A stretch of 64,000 nucleotides of DNA from Rugosibacter aromaticivorans (GTDB taxonomy: Bacteria > Pseudomonadota > Gammaproteobacteria > Burkholderiales > Rhodocyclaceae). Positions 8,829 through 18,300 of the stretch are shown here, piece by piece. Positions within the stretch are counted from its first letter, which is position 1. Each line of letters begins with the position of its first letter. Both the position numbers and the translations under genes were made by a program. The stretch covers positions 992,001 to 1,056,000 of the forward strand of contig NZ_CP010554.1 in assembly GCF_000934545.1 (NCBI RefSeq), in the 5' to 3' direction. The notes beneath the pieces were generated by a model. That model had not been told where the DNA came from. It saw only the letters and a list, made by a program, of their open reading frames with translations, and ran no database searches.

Positions 8829-10196
8829 ATGATGAACCTTCTGTCCGAGCACAACAGCCCTGAAAAGTCCTCCGTGCTTCCGCGAATGAGCGGCTTCGAT
8901 CCAACGGCACATGTCTTGGTCACGAAGCAAAATGCAGTCGCCTTGGTGACTCGTGTCGCGGACCACAAGACGTTAGATGTCGCGGCTTGGTTGCCGACCC
9001 TCACCATGGGCGAGTTGCATGCCCTTCGGCCTGCGATCAGGCAGGCAGGGGTAAGACGAGAGCACCCATTTGTTTGTGCCGCGTGTGGCGAACCGGTGAT
9101 TCTGAAGGCACTCGCGGGACATGGCCACTATTTTTCTCACGTTGAGAAACATGTTGCAGAACTGGCTGGTTGCCCGTTCAGAGAGGGGCGTTCCCCGTCC
9201 TTGGAAGAGCTTGACCGAATGCGATATCACGGTCAGCGTGAGGGTGAGCGACATCGAAGAACGAAGGAGTTGATCGCTCGTACTCTTCGGGCCGACGACC
9301 GGTTTGCCGAGCCGTTGGTCGAGAGTACCTGGCGCAGTTACCTCGAAGGCTGGCGGCGTCCTGATGTGAGAAGCGAATGGGCCGGCCTGCCGGTGGTTTT
9401 TGAGGCTCAAGTATCGAATACCTACCCGCAGGTCGTCGCCGAACGGACCGCTTTCTACCAGCAAGAGCAGATGCTGCTGGTCTGGATATTTGACCGTATG
9501 CCGGGAAAGGCGTGGAGGACTATGCACGCTGATACCTTCTGCGCCAACCAGCAACACCTTTTTGTGGTCGACGAGGAAAGTGCAGCGGAATCGGAGCGAC
9601 GTGGGACCGCATTGTTGTGGACATACACACTATGCCCTAGTGTTCGGCCGGAACGATGTGAAAGCACTGGAAGGATATTGCTGGCCCCATTCCAGGAGGA
9701 ACGGTTCGAATTGGTGGCGTTTCATGACCTAAGCCTTGATGTGGGGAGACAAACCGCTTGCCTTTTTGAGTTGTCGCGTGAGGAGCATCGTAGTCGCCAC
9801 AAGATTTTGTGTGCGATAGCCCAGGCAGAGTGCCAGTTAGATCCGGTGAGGAGGGATATTCAGGATATTCTCAAGACGGATCACCCCATCTCGAATGAGC
9901 GTCTGTCGGCGTGGGCTGCATTGGTTTGTGCGATTGAGAGTGCCCGCTTTGCCTGTGCTGTTGGAACGGCGCACGCCAATGCGGCTGGGCCACTGAATCT
10001 AGTCTATGACCATTATCCGACGGTTGTGGGGCTTCTTGTCTATGGCCTTCAACGTCTAGGGCTCGATACCGAATCGATTAGGCGCAAGGCTTGGGGTGAA
10101 AGGACGCGTGAGATTCTGCATGGACGGTATAGAGGCGCAGAACTTCCAAGCCAGCATGCCGGTTCAGAGCGTATGCTGAGTTGGCTCTATGATTAG
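8829..10196 (+). CDS. CoiA-like / DUF6035-type PD-(D/E)XK protein
   Basis: About 455 residues. The N-terminal half has a zinc-ribbon-like CAACG, then HYFSH and a further cysteine in GCPF, as in CoiA-type proteins. Behind it a nuclease-like core reads WRRPDVRSEW and VVFEAQVSNTYPQVVAERTAFY, the pattern of CoiA-related restriction-endonuclease folds (D, E-x-Q, R). CoiA itself acts in natural transformation; phage- and element-borne relatives are of uncertain function. Starts are possible at TTG 8814, which overlaps the upstream stop, or at ATG 8829/8832; I chose ATG. The gene follows the 5'-nucleotidase directly, so it probably ends the four-gene operon. The C-terminal 200 residues are helical without a recognised domain. 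Confidence 0.65.
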   Translation: MMNLLSEHNSPEKSSVLPRMSGFDPTAHVLVTKQNAVALVTRVADHKTLDVAAWLPTLTMGELHALRPAIRQAGVRREHPFVCAACGEPVILKALAGHGHYFSHVEKHVAELAGCPFREGRSPSLEELDRMRYHGQREGERHRRTKELIARTLRADDRFAEPLVESTWRSYLEGWRRPDVRSEWAGLPVVFEAQVSNTYPQVVAERTAFYQQEQMLLVWIFDRMPGKAWRTMHADTFCANQQHLFVVDEESAAESERRGTALLWTYTLCPSVRPERCESTGRILLAPFQEERFELVAFHDLSLDVGRQTACLFELSREEHRSRHKILCAIAQAECQLDPVRRDIQDILKTDHPISNERLSAWAALVCAIESARFACAVGTAHANAAGPLNLVYDHYPTVVGLLVYGLQRLGLDTESIRRKAWGERTREILHGRYRGAELPSQHAGSERMLSWLYD

Positions 10197-10396
10197 GATG
10201 CATCATTGCTTGTGCGTTTGTTTGCAGAATCCGTCTGCCATTACCTAAATCCAAGTGAAACCAAATGCAGCGTTACGGATCGGCGCCGTGCCATTTGTCA
10301 TTCTGCTGCTCTCCGCGTAAGCTCCTGATTAATTCCTCGGGCATTTTTCGGTGCCAGCACACAGTCGTACTCAAGCGAAACATTAGGAGAAACCAG

Positions 10397-12502
10397 ATGA
10401 AAGTGGAGTTGCGCAGATGTAACAACATCGAAGCTGGTGTCGTTGAAATAGTGGAACAAACGCTAAATCTGAAGTACGCCATAAACGGTAGTGGCAAAAC
10501 CACCATCGCAAGAGCCGTACTGGCCTCCATTAATGAGAGGCTAGGCACCGACAAGAACGCGCTTGCAGCACTAACTCCATTCAAGTACCGAAAAGACGGG
10601 GCGCCAAAACCAGAAGTTATCGGGATTGATTCCGTTCAGTCCATCAAAGTCTTTGACGAGAAGTACCTCAGCGACGTCACATTTCAATCAGACGAATTGC
10701 TAAAAGGCAGCTTCGACATTTTTATAAGGGGTGAAGCCTACGAACAGGGCATGAAGGAAATAGACGCCCAAGTTGCAAGCATGCAAAAGGCTCTGAGCGA
10801 AGACAAGGACATTGGCGACCTGATATCCGATTTCAACGAAATCAGCGGAAGTTTTGGAAAGGAGACAAAGAGTGGTATTCACGGTGCCAGCGGTCTTGCA
10901 AAAGCATTCAAAGACGGCAACAAGGTACAGAACATTCCCGCCGGACTTGAACCATACAAGTCCTATATTCAGCATTCTGAGAATTACAAGTGGGTGGGGT
11001 GGCAATTAAGCGGCCGCGACTTCGTAGACATCGACTCTGGATGCCCTTATTGCACGAGCGACATACAAGGGAAGCGCGAGACCATAAAGCGTGTCGGCGA
11101 AGTTTACCAAGCGAAGGTGATCGAGAACCTTAACAAGATCGTCTCTGCATTCAGTCGTCTCAATAAGTACTTCTCTGATGACACGAAGGCCAAGATTGCG
11201 GAATTCGTGAGGTGTGTTGGCGGCTACACGGATGACCAAGCGGAATTCCTCAGGGAGGTGAAGGGACAGATCGACCGCTTGAGCGCAAAATTCGTGAAGG
11301 CGCAGCGTCTAGGCTTCTCGTCTCTGAAGGAAGTGGACAAGGTGATCGACGGCCTGAATGACCACAAGATCGATCTCTCTCTTTTCCTACACCTGCAATC
11401 CGAAAACACAAAACAGAAGGTGGAAATCGTCAACACAGCCATCGAGAAGTTGCTGGAACAGGCTGGCCAACTGCAAGGCATGATCAAAAAGCAAAAGCTG
11501 CTGATCGAAAATCTAGTGAAGGAAAACAGCGCAGGCATCAATGCGTTCTTGCAGAACGCCGGCTACGTGTACCGAGTGTCACTGTTGGACGACGGCACCG
11601 GCCAGCACAGACTAAAGCTGATCCACAGTGACGCTGACGGAGAAATCACAAACGCGAAGACACATCTAAGTTACGGGGAACGGAACGCCTTCGCGCTCGT
11701 CTTGTTCATGTATGACGTGTTGAAGGCAAACCCGGACCTTGTCGTTCTGGATGATCCAATATCTTCGTTTGACAAGAACAAGAAGTATGCGATTGTAGAA
11801 ATGCTATTCCGGAAGGGTAGCGGTTCGTTGCGCGACAAGACAGTCTTACTCTTAACCCACGACCTTGAGCCTATTGTGGATCTACTGGTTCACCATTCGG
11901 ATCGGTTCAAAAAGCCGTTTGCCACGTTTCTTCAGAACAGCAACGGAGTGCTCACCGAACAGGAAATCGGTCGGGCCGACATAAGAACGTTTATCGAAAT
12001 AGCCGACGAGAACACCGCTGCCGGGAGCCATGTCCTGAATAGGCTCATCTATCTGCGGCGGCGTCTTGAAGTGGCAGGAAACAAAGGTCTTGCCTTTCAG
12101 GTGATCTCGAATGTCTTGCACAAGCGCCAAGTTCCAGAAATGAACTATGGTGGAAGCATTCGACCGATGGAACCAGACGAACTTCGAGATGGTACGAACG
12201 AGATCCTGGCTGAGATCCCGGAGTTCGATTACGACAAGGCATTAGGGCTCGTGACCGACGACAAAGCAATGATAGATCTATACGACAAGACCACGAGCAA
12301 CTATGAAAAGCTTCACTTGTACAGAATGATCTTCGACGACAAGAATGATCTGATAGGTTCGGATGTAATCCAGAAGTTCATCAATGAGGCGTTCCATATC
12401 GAGAATGACTACATCTATCAGCTCAACCCGAGAGAGTTTCAAACGGTACCGCACTTCGTGATAGAGCAATGTGATCACTATGTGATTGCGCTGTCTAACT
12501 AG
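10397..12502 (+). CDS. AAA ATPase with CxxC insert (probable defence)
   Basis: A 701-residue SMC/ABC-type ATPase. Walker A is INGSGKT near residue 30; the signature-like LSYGERNAF lies near 425; Walker B is VVLDDPISSFD near 450; and an H-loop histidine is in LLLTHDLEP near 487. A CPYC pair near residue 216, between predicted helical arms, recalls the zinc hook of Rad50 or RloC. The C-terminus (EAFHIENDYIYQLNP region) has no TOPRIM or nuclease motif that I recognise. The ATG at 10397 has TAGGAG upstream; a longer TTG-free reading frame begins at 10265 but lacks support. Base composition looks lower in GC than the flanking operon. Such single ATPases are frequent in defence islands; the exact system is not identified. 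Confidence 0.72.
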   Translation: MKVELRRCNNIEAGVVEIVEQTLNLKYAINGSGKTTIARAVLASINERLGTDKNALAALTPFKYRKDGAPKPEVIGIDSVQSIKVFDEKYLSDVTFQSDELLKGSFDIFIRGEAYEQGMKEIDAQVASMQKALSEDKDIGDLISDFNEISGSFGKETKSGIHGASGLAKAFKDGNKVQNIPAGLEPYKSYIQHSENYKWVGWQLSGRDFVDIDSGCPYCTSDIQGKRETIKRVGEVYQAKVIENLNKIVSAFSRLNKYFSDDTKAKIAEFVRCVGGYTDDQAEFLREVKGQIDRLSAKFVKAQRLGFSSLKEVDKVIDGLNDHKIDLSLFLHLQSENTKQKVEIVNTAIEKLLEQAGQLQGMIKKQKLLIENLVKENSAGINAFLQNAGYVYRVSLLDDGTGQHRLKLIHSDADGEITNAKTHLSYGERNAFALVLFMYDVLKANPDLVVLDDPISSFDKNKKYAIVEMLFRKGSGSLRDKTVLLLTHDLEPIVDLLVHHSDRFKKPFATFLQNSNGVLTEQEIGRADIRTFIEIADENTAAGSHVLNRLIYLRRRLEVAGNKGLAFQVISNVLHKRQVPEMNYGGSIRPMEPDELRDGTNEILAEIPEFDYDKALGLVTDDKAMIDLYDKTTSNYEKLHLYRMIFDDKNDLIGSDVIQKFINEAFHIENDYIYQLNPREFQTVPHFVIEQCDHYVIALSN

Positions 12503-12747
12503 CCCGACGTCGGGTTACCCAATACAGGGCGGTCAATGGAACCCACCAAGTCGGCGGCTGGAGTGGCCAACAAGCCGAAGATCAAGGCACGTCGGCGAGC
12601 GAACGCTCGACCTCACATAGCTGGCCTTCATGATGCCGAAAGCCGAATGTGCCTTGTGGGTTGTGGGCCGGTTGTTGCCGGTGGAATGGCGCTTCTGCAT
12701 GGTGATTTTGACATCATATTTGTGCGGCGGGTATAGCGGCATACTGC
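12503..12747. other. Intergenic region with GC-rich palindrome
   Basis: Roughly 245 bases between two genes that converge. It opens with a perfect 12-base palindrome (CCCGACGTCGGG, 12503-12514) just after the ATPase stop, which could act in termination although no T-run follows. Short open frames exist on both strands (12536-12736 plus, 12533-12763 minus), but both have unusual amino-acid composition and no recognisable family. The stretch may be an eroded gene or mobile-element remnant; I cannot support more than that. Confidence 0.35.
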
Positions 12748-13290
12748 CTAGCGGTTTTCGCATCTCATCATGATCCGCTGAAACTCTCCGAGAAACCGTG
12801 CCTTGGCTTCTACAGGGCCGACTGGCTTGATCTTCTCGGGAAGTGGCGATACCCCATCAAGATAGTCCCAAGACTCGACAGAATAGGGCATGAGGTCTCG
12901 TTTTTCCGTGGCAAGCGCCACAAGATCAGCTTTCTTGATGGCAACGTAGTCGGAGAAGTCGACCCCGAACGCCGCTGCAATAATTTCCGTGACCTGGTCC
13001 TCGATCCTGGCGAATTCGGGGAGTAGAACCTTCAATGGTTTCACCATGTCACCTAGGTAAGCCTCGGCGGAGTCATGGAGAAGGGCAGCCAGTTGCATCG
13101 GTGGCGGCACAATGGATGCGACGATCAGGCTATGCTGGGCCACAGAGTAAAAGTCGCAAGTCTGCCCATTGAACCGGCACTGGTATGCGAGCCCATGAGC
13201 GATGTCTTCGATTGCAATCTGATCAATTCGTGGTTCCAACGGATAGAACCGATTGCCAAGAAATGTTGAAACGTAGGTGGTTGTTACCAT
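12748..13290 (-). CDS. HD-domain phosphohydrolase (YfbR-like)
   Basis: A 180-residue HD hydrolase. The metal-binding pattern is clear: FYSVAQHSL with His53, then LLHDSAEAYLGD with His72-Asp73, and a later aspartate in the KKADLVALATEK helix. The closest described relatives are YfbR-type 5'-deoxynucleotidases, which remove the phosphate from deoxyribonucleoside monophosphates; the substrate here is not shown by sequence. The ATG at 13290 gives a family-typical start; an in-frame ATG at 13314 would add eight residues. It is transcribed away from the WYL regulator gene, and the perfect copy of the GCTCACC palindrome lies between them, so both are probably controlled from the same operator. Confidence 0.8.
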   Translation of the reverse strand: MVTTTYVSTFLGNRFYPLEPRIDQIAIEDIAHGLAYQCRFNGQTCDFYSVAQHSLIVASIVPPPMQLAALLHDSAEAYLGDMVKPLKVLLPEFARIEDQVTEIIAAAFGVDFSDYVAIKKADLVALATEKRDLMPYSVESWDYLDGVSPLPEKIKPVGPVEAKARFLGEFQRIMMRCENR

Positions 13291-13341
13291 TTTGCAGATG
13301 TATTTCCTTCGCATTTGAATCTAACTATCATGCAACTATTC

Positions 13342-13360
13342 AAGCTCACCTGGTGAGCTT
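13342..13360. promoter_or_regulatory. Cargo-type palindrome, copy 3 (perfect)
   Basis: AAGCTCACC-T-GGTGAGCTT, a perfect 9-1-9 inverted repeat in the 119-base gap between the divergent HD and WYL genes. On the plus strand its right end overlaps a possible -35 (TTGACG, 13359-13364) with an AATTAT-like -10 about 16 bases on, so a bound protein would block RNA polymerase. The strongest copy sitting at the regulator's own promoter suggests autoregulation (inference). Confidence 0.7.
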
Positions 13361-13409
13361 GACGGCGGGTACATTCGAGAAATTATCAACTCGAAGTTGG
13401 CCCAGGGTA

Positions 13410-14414
13410 ATGAACACACTTGCTCTTGAATGGGTGAAATTGGACCGTACAGAACGCTTTTACAAGATCGATCAGCTCCTCAATGATCGTATGCTGGTGC
13501 CTATCCAGGTTTTCCTGGATGAACTCGGTGTGTCCTTGGCTACATTCAAGCGCGATCTTGAGTACATGCGCGATCGCTTGAATGCGCCCATCGAATGGGA
13601 CAGGGACGCTGGTGGATATCGCTTTGTACAGCCGGATCCCAATTCGCCCGCCTATTCATTGCCGGGACTCTGGTTCAATGCGGGCGAAGTTCACGCGCTG
13701 CTGACGATGCAGCAGTTGCTATCGAACCTTGAACCCGGTCTTCTCGCCGGCCACATTCAGCCCCTTCAGACTCGGCTGAAGGCTTTGTTGGGCAGTGCTG
13801 ATCACTCTGCTGAGGAGGTCGAAAAACGTTTCCGAATCGTTCATGCGGCAAAACGGCATGTCGCTACACAGTTCTTTGAGGTCGTAGCGACGGCGACATT
13901 GCGCCGGTTGCGACTGAAGATTCGCCACTTCGGCCGGCAAACCGGGGAGGATTCTGAACGAATTGTCTCCCCGCAACAGCTCGTGTTTTACCGCGATAAC
14001 TGGTATGTCGATACCTGGTGCCATTTGAGAAACGGTATTCGCAGTTTCTCTATCGATGCAATCCGCTATGCGGAGCTCGTTGATGAAAAGGCGAAGGACG
14101 TTCCGAAGTCACAACTCAAGGAAGTCTTAGAGAGTGGGTATGGGATATTTTCAGGATCGAAGGTCTCATGGGCGAAGTTGAGATTTACGCCCGAACGTGC
14201 CCGATGGGTCTCCGCGGAACGCTGGCATCCAGATCAGAAATCAAGCTTCGACAAAGACGGCTTCTACCTCCTGGAGATTCCCTACAGTGATGATCGCGAG
14301 TTAATCATGGACGTATTGAAATATGGCTCCTCGGTGGAGGTTGTGGCGCCAGCCGTCCTTAAGGAAAAAGTGATTCAGGAAGTTAGGATGACCCTTGCAG
14401 GGTACAAAACATAA
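13410..14414 (+). CDS. WYL-domain transcriptional regulator
   Basis: A 334-residue regulator of the YafY/PafBC type. The N-terminal winged HTH spans roughly residues 8-70 (RTERFYKIDQLL, then LGVSLATFKRDLEYMRDR, ending in GGYRF). A central WYL-like beta domain follows (LVFYRDNWYVDTWCHLRNGIRSFSIDAI, carrying W-Y rather than a strict WYL triad), and the C-terminal WCX-type region ends the protein. Relatives such as BrxR and CapW repress defence operons by binding palindromes. The ATG at 13410 is the first with a family-like N-terminus. The perfect palindrome lies 50-68 bases upstream, and four more copies precede other cargo operons. I infer that it is the cargo-regulon repressor, not directly demonstrated. 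Confidence 0.82.
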   Translation: MNTLALEWVKLDRTERFYKIDQLLNDRMLVPIQVFLDELGVSLATFKRDLEYMRDRLNAPIEWDRDAGGYRFVQPDPNSPAYSLPGLWFNAGEVHALLTMQQLLSNLEPGLLAGHIQPLQTRLKALLGSADHSAEEVEKRFRIVHAAKRHVATQFFEVVATATLRRLRLKIRHFGRQTGEDSERIVSPQQLVFYRDNWYVDTWCHLRNGIRSFSIDAIRYAELVDEKAKDVPKSQLKEVLESGYGIFSGSKVSWAKLRFTPERARWVSAERWHPDQKSSFDKDGFYLLEIPYSDDRELIMDVLKYGSSVEVVAPAVLKEKVIQEVRMTLAGYKT

Positions 14415-14422
14415 GTTGTTCT

Positions 14423-14439
14423 GTTTGGGCCAGCCAAAC
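14423..14439. terminator. Possible bidirectional terminator hairpin
   Basis: GTTTGG-GCCAG-CCAAAC, a six-base inverted repeat in the gap between the convergent WYL-regulator and zorD genes. The stem is short and no clear U-tract follows in either direction, so the call rests mainly on position. Confidence 0.3.
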
Positions 14440-14535
14440 TAATGGAGTAAGAACCGCAACGAATAAAGGAGGTGGACTAGGCCTTTGAACACTCCAAACA
14501 ATGCTACGCATCCCTCGAATGGGATCTGGGGATAA

Positions 14536-17500
14536 CTACGTCAGCAGGAACTTTTCTAGCTCAATCCGCTTTACTGCGAAAGATCGCAGTAGCTGAACCA
14601 AGTCGTGTCTGTCAAAAAGTGTTACACCGTTCGCTTGTGCCTGAGAATTCGCGGTGCTGTTGAACCGCTGATTTGTCGCCGCAACTTTCGAAAATGCCAC
14701 TTTGGGATGCTTCTTTTGATACAGAGCCTCGCCGGCCACGACATCCTTGATCGCTTCCCACCCAAGGGAAGCTCCATCATTCATCGAACTCTTGCACTGC
14801 AACAGATAGCCGTTGCTTCCCTTGATAGCAACCACATCTATACCACCGTCGCCACAGTCAGGGGTTCGGTACGTGGTGTAGCCCTGCTTTGCCCACAGTG
14901 CCGCGCAGAAGGCCTCGAAAAATCGGCCGTCAAATGTTGCAATATCGTCTTCGTCCACAAGGACATCATCGAAAGCGCCATCCCCATCGGGGCTTTCAAG
15001 CTCGTCAAAGTCACCTGAAGACAGATCTCCGCATCCGTTCAACATGTCGTTTGAGAGGCCTCTCTTCCATTCCAGCAAGGCATCCAGCTTCATATCAAAG
15101 GTTGTGAAATCAGCAGTCACCACTGGGTAGTACACAAAAACATCCTTCGATTGGCCAATTCTGTAAGCTCGGTCAGTCGCTTGGTCTTCTTTTGCGGGGT
15201 TCCAGGTTCGGGTGTAATGAATGACGTGGTTGGCACCTTGAATATTCACGCCGAAGCCAACAGCGAGTGGGGAAAGAATAATCACCCCAAAACCATCGTC
15301 CTGTTGAAACGCCTTGATACGTTTTTGCCGGCTGTCCGAGCTTTTTGACGATGCGGACGTTGTGCCGTTGATAATGTCTGGAACGATGTCAAAACGATGG
15401 GCAATGAAACGCTGAAGTAGACGCTGTAGGTCGTGAAATTCTACGAAGACAATGGCCTTCTCATCCCTTGACTTGATTTCTTCAAGAGCGTTCATCAGCC
15501 AACCAATTTTCGGGGCTTTTCGGGAATAGTCCTCAAATGACTCCGTAAGATTACTTCGTTGCCCAATCGGTCTGGGATCCGTGCAAAGATGGCGAAGGTA
15601 CTGAATTAGCCCAAGGTGATTTTTGAATGGGCTATCTCCACCGTTGAAACGTTGTTTGTATAGACGAACAGCATGGCTATACAGATCACGTTGATGCTGT
15701 GAGATATTCAGGGACTTGCAGCTATCAACAACAATCTTTTTCGGCAAATCTTTGGCAACGTCAGCCTTGGTACGCCGAAGAAGCTGTGGCTCAACCAGAG
15801 CACGAAGCTCCTGAACCCGCTCCTTTTCCTCATCCGTTTCTGCCTCGATTGGCCTGCGGTACCGAGTCCCAAATTCATTAAGTGCTCCGAGTAATCCGGG
15901 CTGGATGAAGTCAAATAGGCTCCAGAGGTCGGCCAGAGTGTTTTCTACTGGGGTTCCTGTGCAGGGGATCTTGAAGCGAACGTTCTGCTTCTTCGCAGCT
16001 CTGGTGACCAAGGCGTTTGGATTCTTGATCTTCTGCGCTTCATCGCAGACCATAATCGACCATTTTTGGGCGGCCAAGGAAAACTCTAGATCACGTAGAG
16101 TTTCATAGGTTGTAAGAACAACCTTTGCATCTCCAAGCCACCCAGGAGAGAGAAAACGCAGGATTCCTTCCTGCAGCAGTTGCTGGTCAATAAGGCTCTT
16201 GGATATTCTCTTGCTTTTCAGGTCATCGCCGTAGAGCATCAAGACTGGCAATGTTCCAGGCTCAAAAAACTTCTCGACTTCTTCTTTCCAGTTTTCCAGG
16301 AGTGATACAGGAGCGACAATGAGGACCGGATCAATTTTTGGGTCGGTTTCGATACAGCTTGCAATAAAGCACAGCAGTTGAAGTGTCTTGCCAAGCCCCA
16401 TGTCGTCTGCAAGGAGCGCACCACGTGAATACTCTGGTGTGTTTTTCCAGAGATGTTGGAGCCAAGCAATTCCCAAGCGTTGATGTTCTTTCAGCTGCGT
16501 GCTTTTTTTCAGAGAAGAGGGCAAGGCAGGGCTTGCCGATGGCGGCAGCGAGAGAGCTTCTATTCGTCGAGATTTGCTCTCCACATACTCCAGCGATTCA
16601 ATATTGGGCTTTAGGAGAAGTGATTTTCTCTCAGTGGGCGGCTTTGTTTCTCCCTCGCCGATCTTAGGTGCCTTGTAGACACCATTCTTGACATCTTTCG
16701 TTGCTTCGCCAAGGATTTCAATAATATTTTCAGCATCACTTACCGAAATCTGTTTTTCCAGCCCCGGGAATGAGATCGTGTCCTCACCAGCACGCTTGGC
16801 TTCCTCGACCGTTGACTTCAGCTTCGACTGCTGACGCTCGTCTAAGGAGATGGCAATTGGTTGCTCGCTACCTGTTGGTGTGTACCACAGCCCAAAAACG
16901 ACATTTTCAGGTATCAATCCAGCATCATCGCTTTTTCGGGCGATGAACGGTGAGCAGTAAGGCTTCTCAACGCCAATCCCATCAATGCGACTTGAATACC
17001 TGGATAGATCGTGGACTTCCGCATAGCTGATGACGACTTGCGGCTTCCCCCACTCTTTACGCGCCTCCCTCAGTATCTCTAGTTGAGCTTCGGTATCACC
17101 AATAATCTCAAGCTCAAACCCCTCCCATACGCAGCACTGGTGATTACTTTCTATCCGACCGGCTAGTTTTGCAATGAAACGATCGAGCTGGTCGATATCG
17201 GGAAACTCATATCTTTCTCCGATGACGGTTGTGGCATCGGTCTCTTCAATAAGAAGAGATACCGCAACGACAGCGCCAGTAGAGTTTCTTTGAATGTCAG
17301 CTGTGAAATTCTGGAATGTGATACCCGCTTCGGCACGGGACATCTCAAACTCTTTCTCATCGATAACCTTCGATGCGTCCTCGCCAAGTGCCGCAAAGGG
17401 GTTTCTGACAAAGGCTTCTGCACGTTGTCCTGAAACCAGCCGGGCGGGCCAGCGCCGTATCTCTCTCAGAACTGTTTTTACCTGCGGATCGATGATTACT

Positions 17501-18300
17501 TGAGTGATTCCTTCACCATCTGGGATGTCGTACCGATCCAATACATTTGGAAATCGATCAAAGAACTCAATCCATTTATTCGGAGCTCCCTCGAAGGAAG
17601 GCAGCACCTCTACAGTCTTCGCATCTCCGATGTCGGTTTTCCGCAGCCCCAGTTTTAGCCGTTCAGGTGTCAGAACAACTGTTCGACGCAAAAAATCGGA
17701 TAGCTCGGCATCAGCTGCCTGAGCATGAATCCGGATATCCGACCAGAGGCGGCGGTTTTCCAGGCCGGATCTACCGGTCGCGGTGTTGATATGCTTGATA
17801 GACGAAACCAATCGCCATACCGCTTCGGGAACAACACATTCTTCACTTCCGAGCTTCGCCAGCCCACCAACGAAGTCTGGCGGTACTGTTAAAGCTATAT
17901 CGCGTTCATCGAACCAATCGCCTAATACCACTCGAAAATCTGGGTCTTCCAGTGCCCCCTGACTTTGAATGCTTGGGCGAAGCTTTCTTTCTTTGGGAAG
18001 GGAAAGCAGCGAATTGAGCTCATCTGCATCGCATTCCGGCAGTAGTCGGTAGTACGAGTCCCAACTGAGAAGGATGGCATTTCCGTCGAACTCCGCAAAC
18101 CCTCGTTCTTCGATCTGGCCCAGAAATGAAACGGTCTCGGAGGATCTGCCAAATTGAAGCGGGTTGTAGAGCCACTCTGGTATTGACGTGTCAGGGCGAA
18201 ATGTCACCCCCTCATTTGATATCGTGAGGGTTAGCCGATTATCACTTGGAGAAGACACATCTCCCGATGGCGATTGTCTTGAGAACCAGGTCCACATCAT
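14536..18300 (-). CDS. zorD: ZorD: SNF2 helicase with Mrr-like nuclease
   Basis: A 1254-residue effector of a type I Zorya system. The central to C-terminal SNF2 motor has DDMGLGKT (Walker A), VCDEAQKIKN (motif II), PCTGTPVEN (motif III) and the late GFGVNIQGANHV and DQATDRAYRIGQ motifs. The last 130 residues form a restriction-endonuclease fold of Mrr type: DGGIDVVA followed by LLQCKSS, the D-x(n)-QxK catalytic pattern. The N-terminal 550 residues carry no catalytic motif that I recognise. In Zorya, ZorD is proposed to degrade invading DNA once the ZorAB motor signals infection. The ATG overlaps the zorC stop (ATGA), the expected operon arrangement. Base composition is visibly lower in GC than the transfer genes. 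Confidence 0.9.
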   Translation of the reverse strand: MMWTWFSRQSPSGDVSSPSDNRLTLTISNEGVTFRPDTSIPEWLYNPLQFGRSSETVSFLGQIEERGFAEFDGNAILLSWDSYYRLLPECDADELNSLLSLPKERKLRPSIQSQGALEDPDFRVVLGDWFDERDIALTVPPDFVGGLAKLGSEECVVPEAVWRLVSSIKHINTATGRSGLENRRLWSDIRIHAQAADAELSDFLRRTVVLTPERLKLGLRKTDIGDAKTVEVLPSFEGAPNKWIEFFDRFPNVLDRYDIPDGEGITQVIIDPQVKTVLREIRRWPARLVSGQRAEAFVRNPFAALGEDASKVIDEKEFEMSRAEAGITFQNFTADIQRNSTGAVVAVSLLIEETDATTVIGERYEFPDIDQLDRFIAKLAGRIESNHQCCVWEGFELEIIGDTEAQLEILREARKEWGKPQVVISYAEVHDLSRYSSRIDGIGVEKPYCSPFIARKSDDAGLIPENVVFGLWYTPTGSEQPIAISLDERQQSKLKSTVEEAKRAGEDTISFPGLEKQISVSDAENIIEILGEATKDVKNGVYKAPKIGEGETKPPTERKSLLLKPNIESLEYVESKSRRIEALSLPPSASPALPSSLKKSTQLKEHQRLGIAWLQHLWKNTPEYSRGALLADDMGLGKTLQLLCFIASCIETDPKIDPVLIVAPVSLLENWKEEVEKFFEPGTLPVLMLYGDDLKSKRISKSLIDQQLLQEGILRFLSPGWLGDAKVVLTTYETLRDLEFSLAAQKWSIMVCDEAQKIKNPNALVTRAAKKQNVRFKIPCTGTPVENTLADLWSLFDFIQPGLLGALNEFGTRYRRPIEAETDEEKERVQELRALVEPQLLRRTKADVAKDLPKKIVVDSCKSLNISQHQRDLYSHAVRLYKQRFNGGDSPFKNHLGLIQYLRHLCTDPRPIGQRSNLTESFEDYSRKAPKIGWLMNALEEIKSRDEKAIVFVEFHDLQRLLQRFIAHRFDIVPDIINGTTSASSKSSDSRQKRIKAFQQDDGFGVIILSPLAVGFGVNIQGANHVIHYTRTWNPAKEDQATDRAYRIGQSKDVFVYYPVVTADFTTFDMKLDALLEWKRGLSNDMLNGCGDLSSGDFDELESPDGDGAFDDVLVDEDDIATFDGRFFEAFCAALWAKQGYTTYRTPDCGDGGIDVVAIKGSNGYLLQCKSSMNDGASLGWEAIKDVVAGEALYQKKHPKVAFSKVAATNQRFNSTANSQAQANGVTLFDRHDLVQLLRSFAVKRIELEKFLLT

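Noticed and set aside
10265-10396. Upstream extension of the ATPase frame
   Set aside because: The extra 44 residues are cysteine- and arginine-rich without homology features, and the ATG at 10397 has a clear TAGGAG site.
12536-12736. Short frames on both strands after the ATPase gene
   Set aside because: Composition is unlike the neighbouring proteins and no start signal is convincing; treated as a gap.
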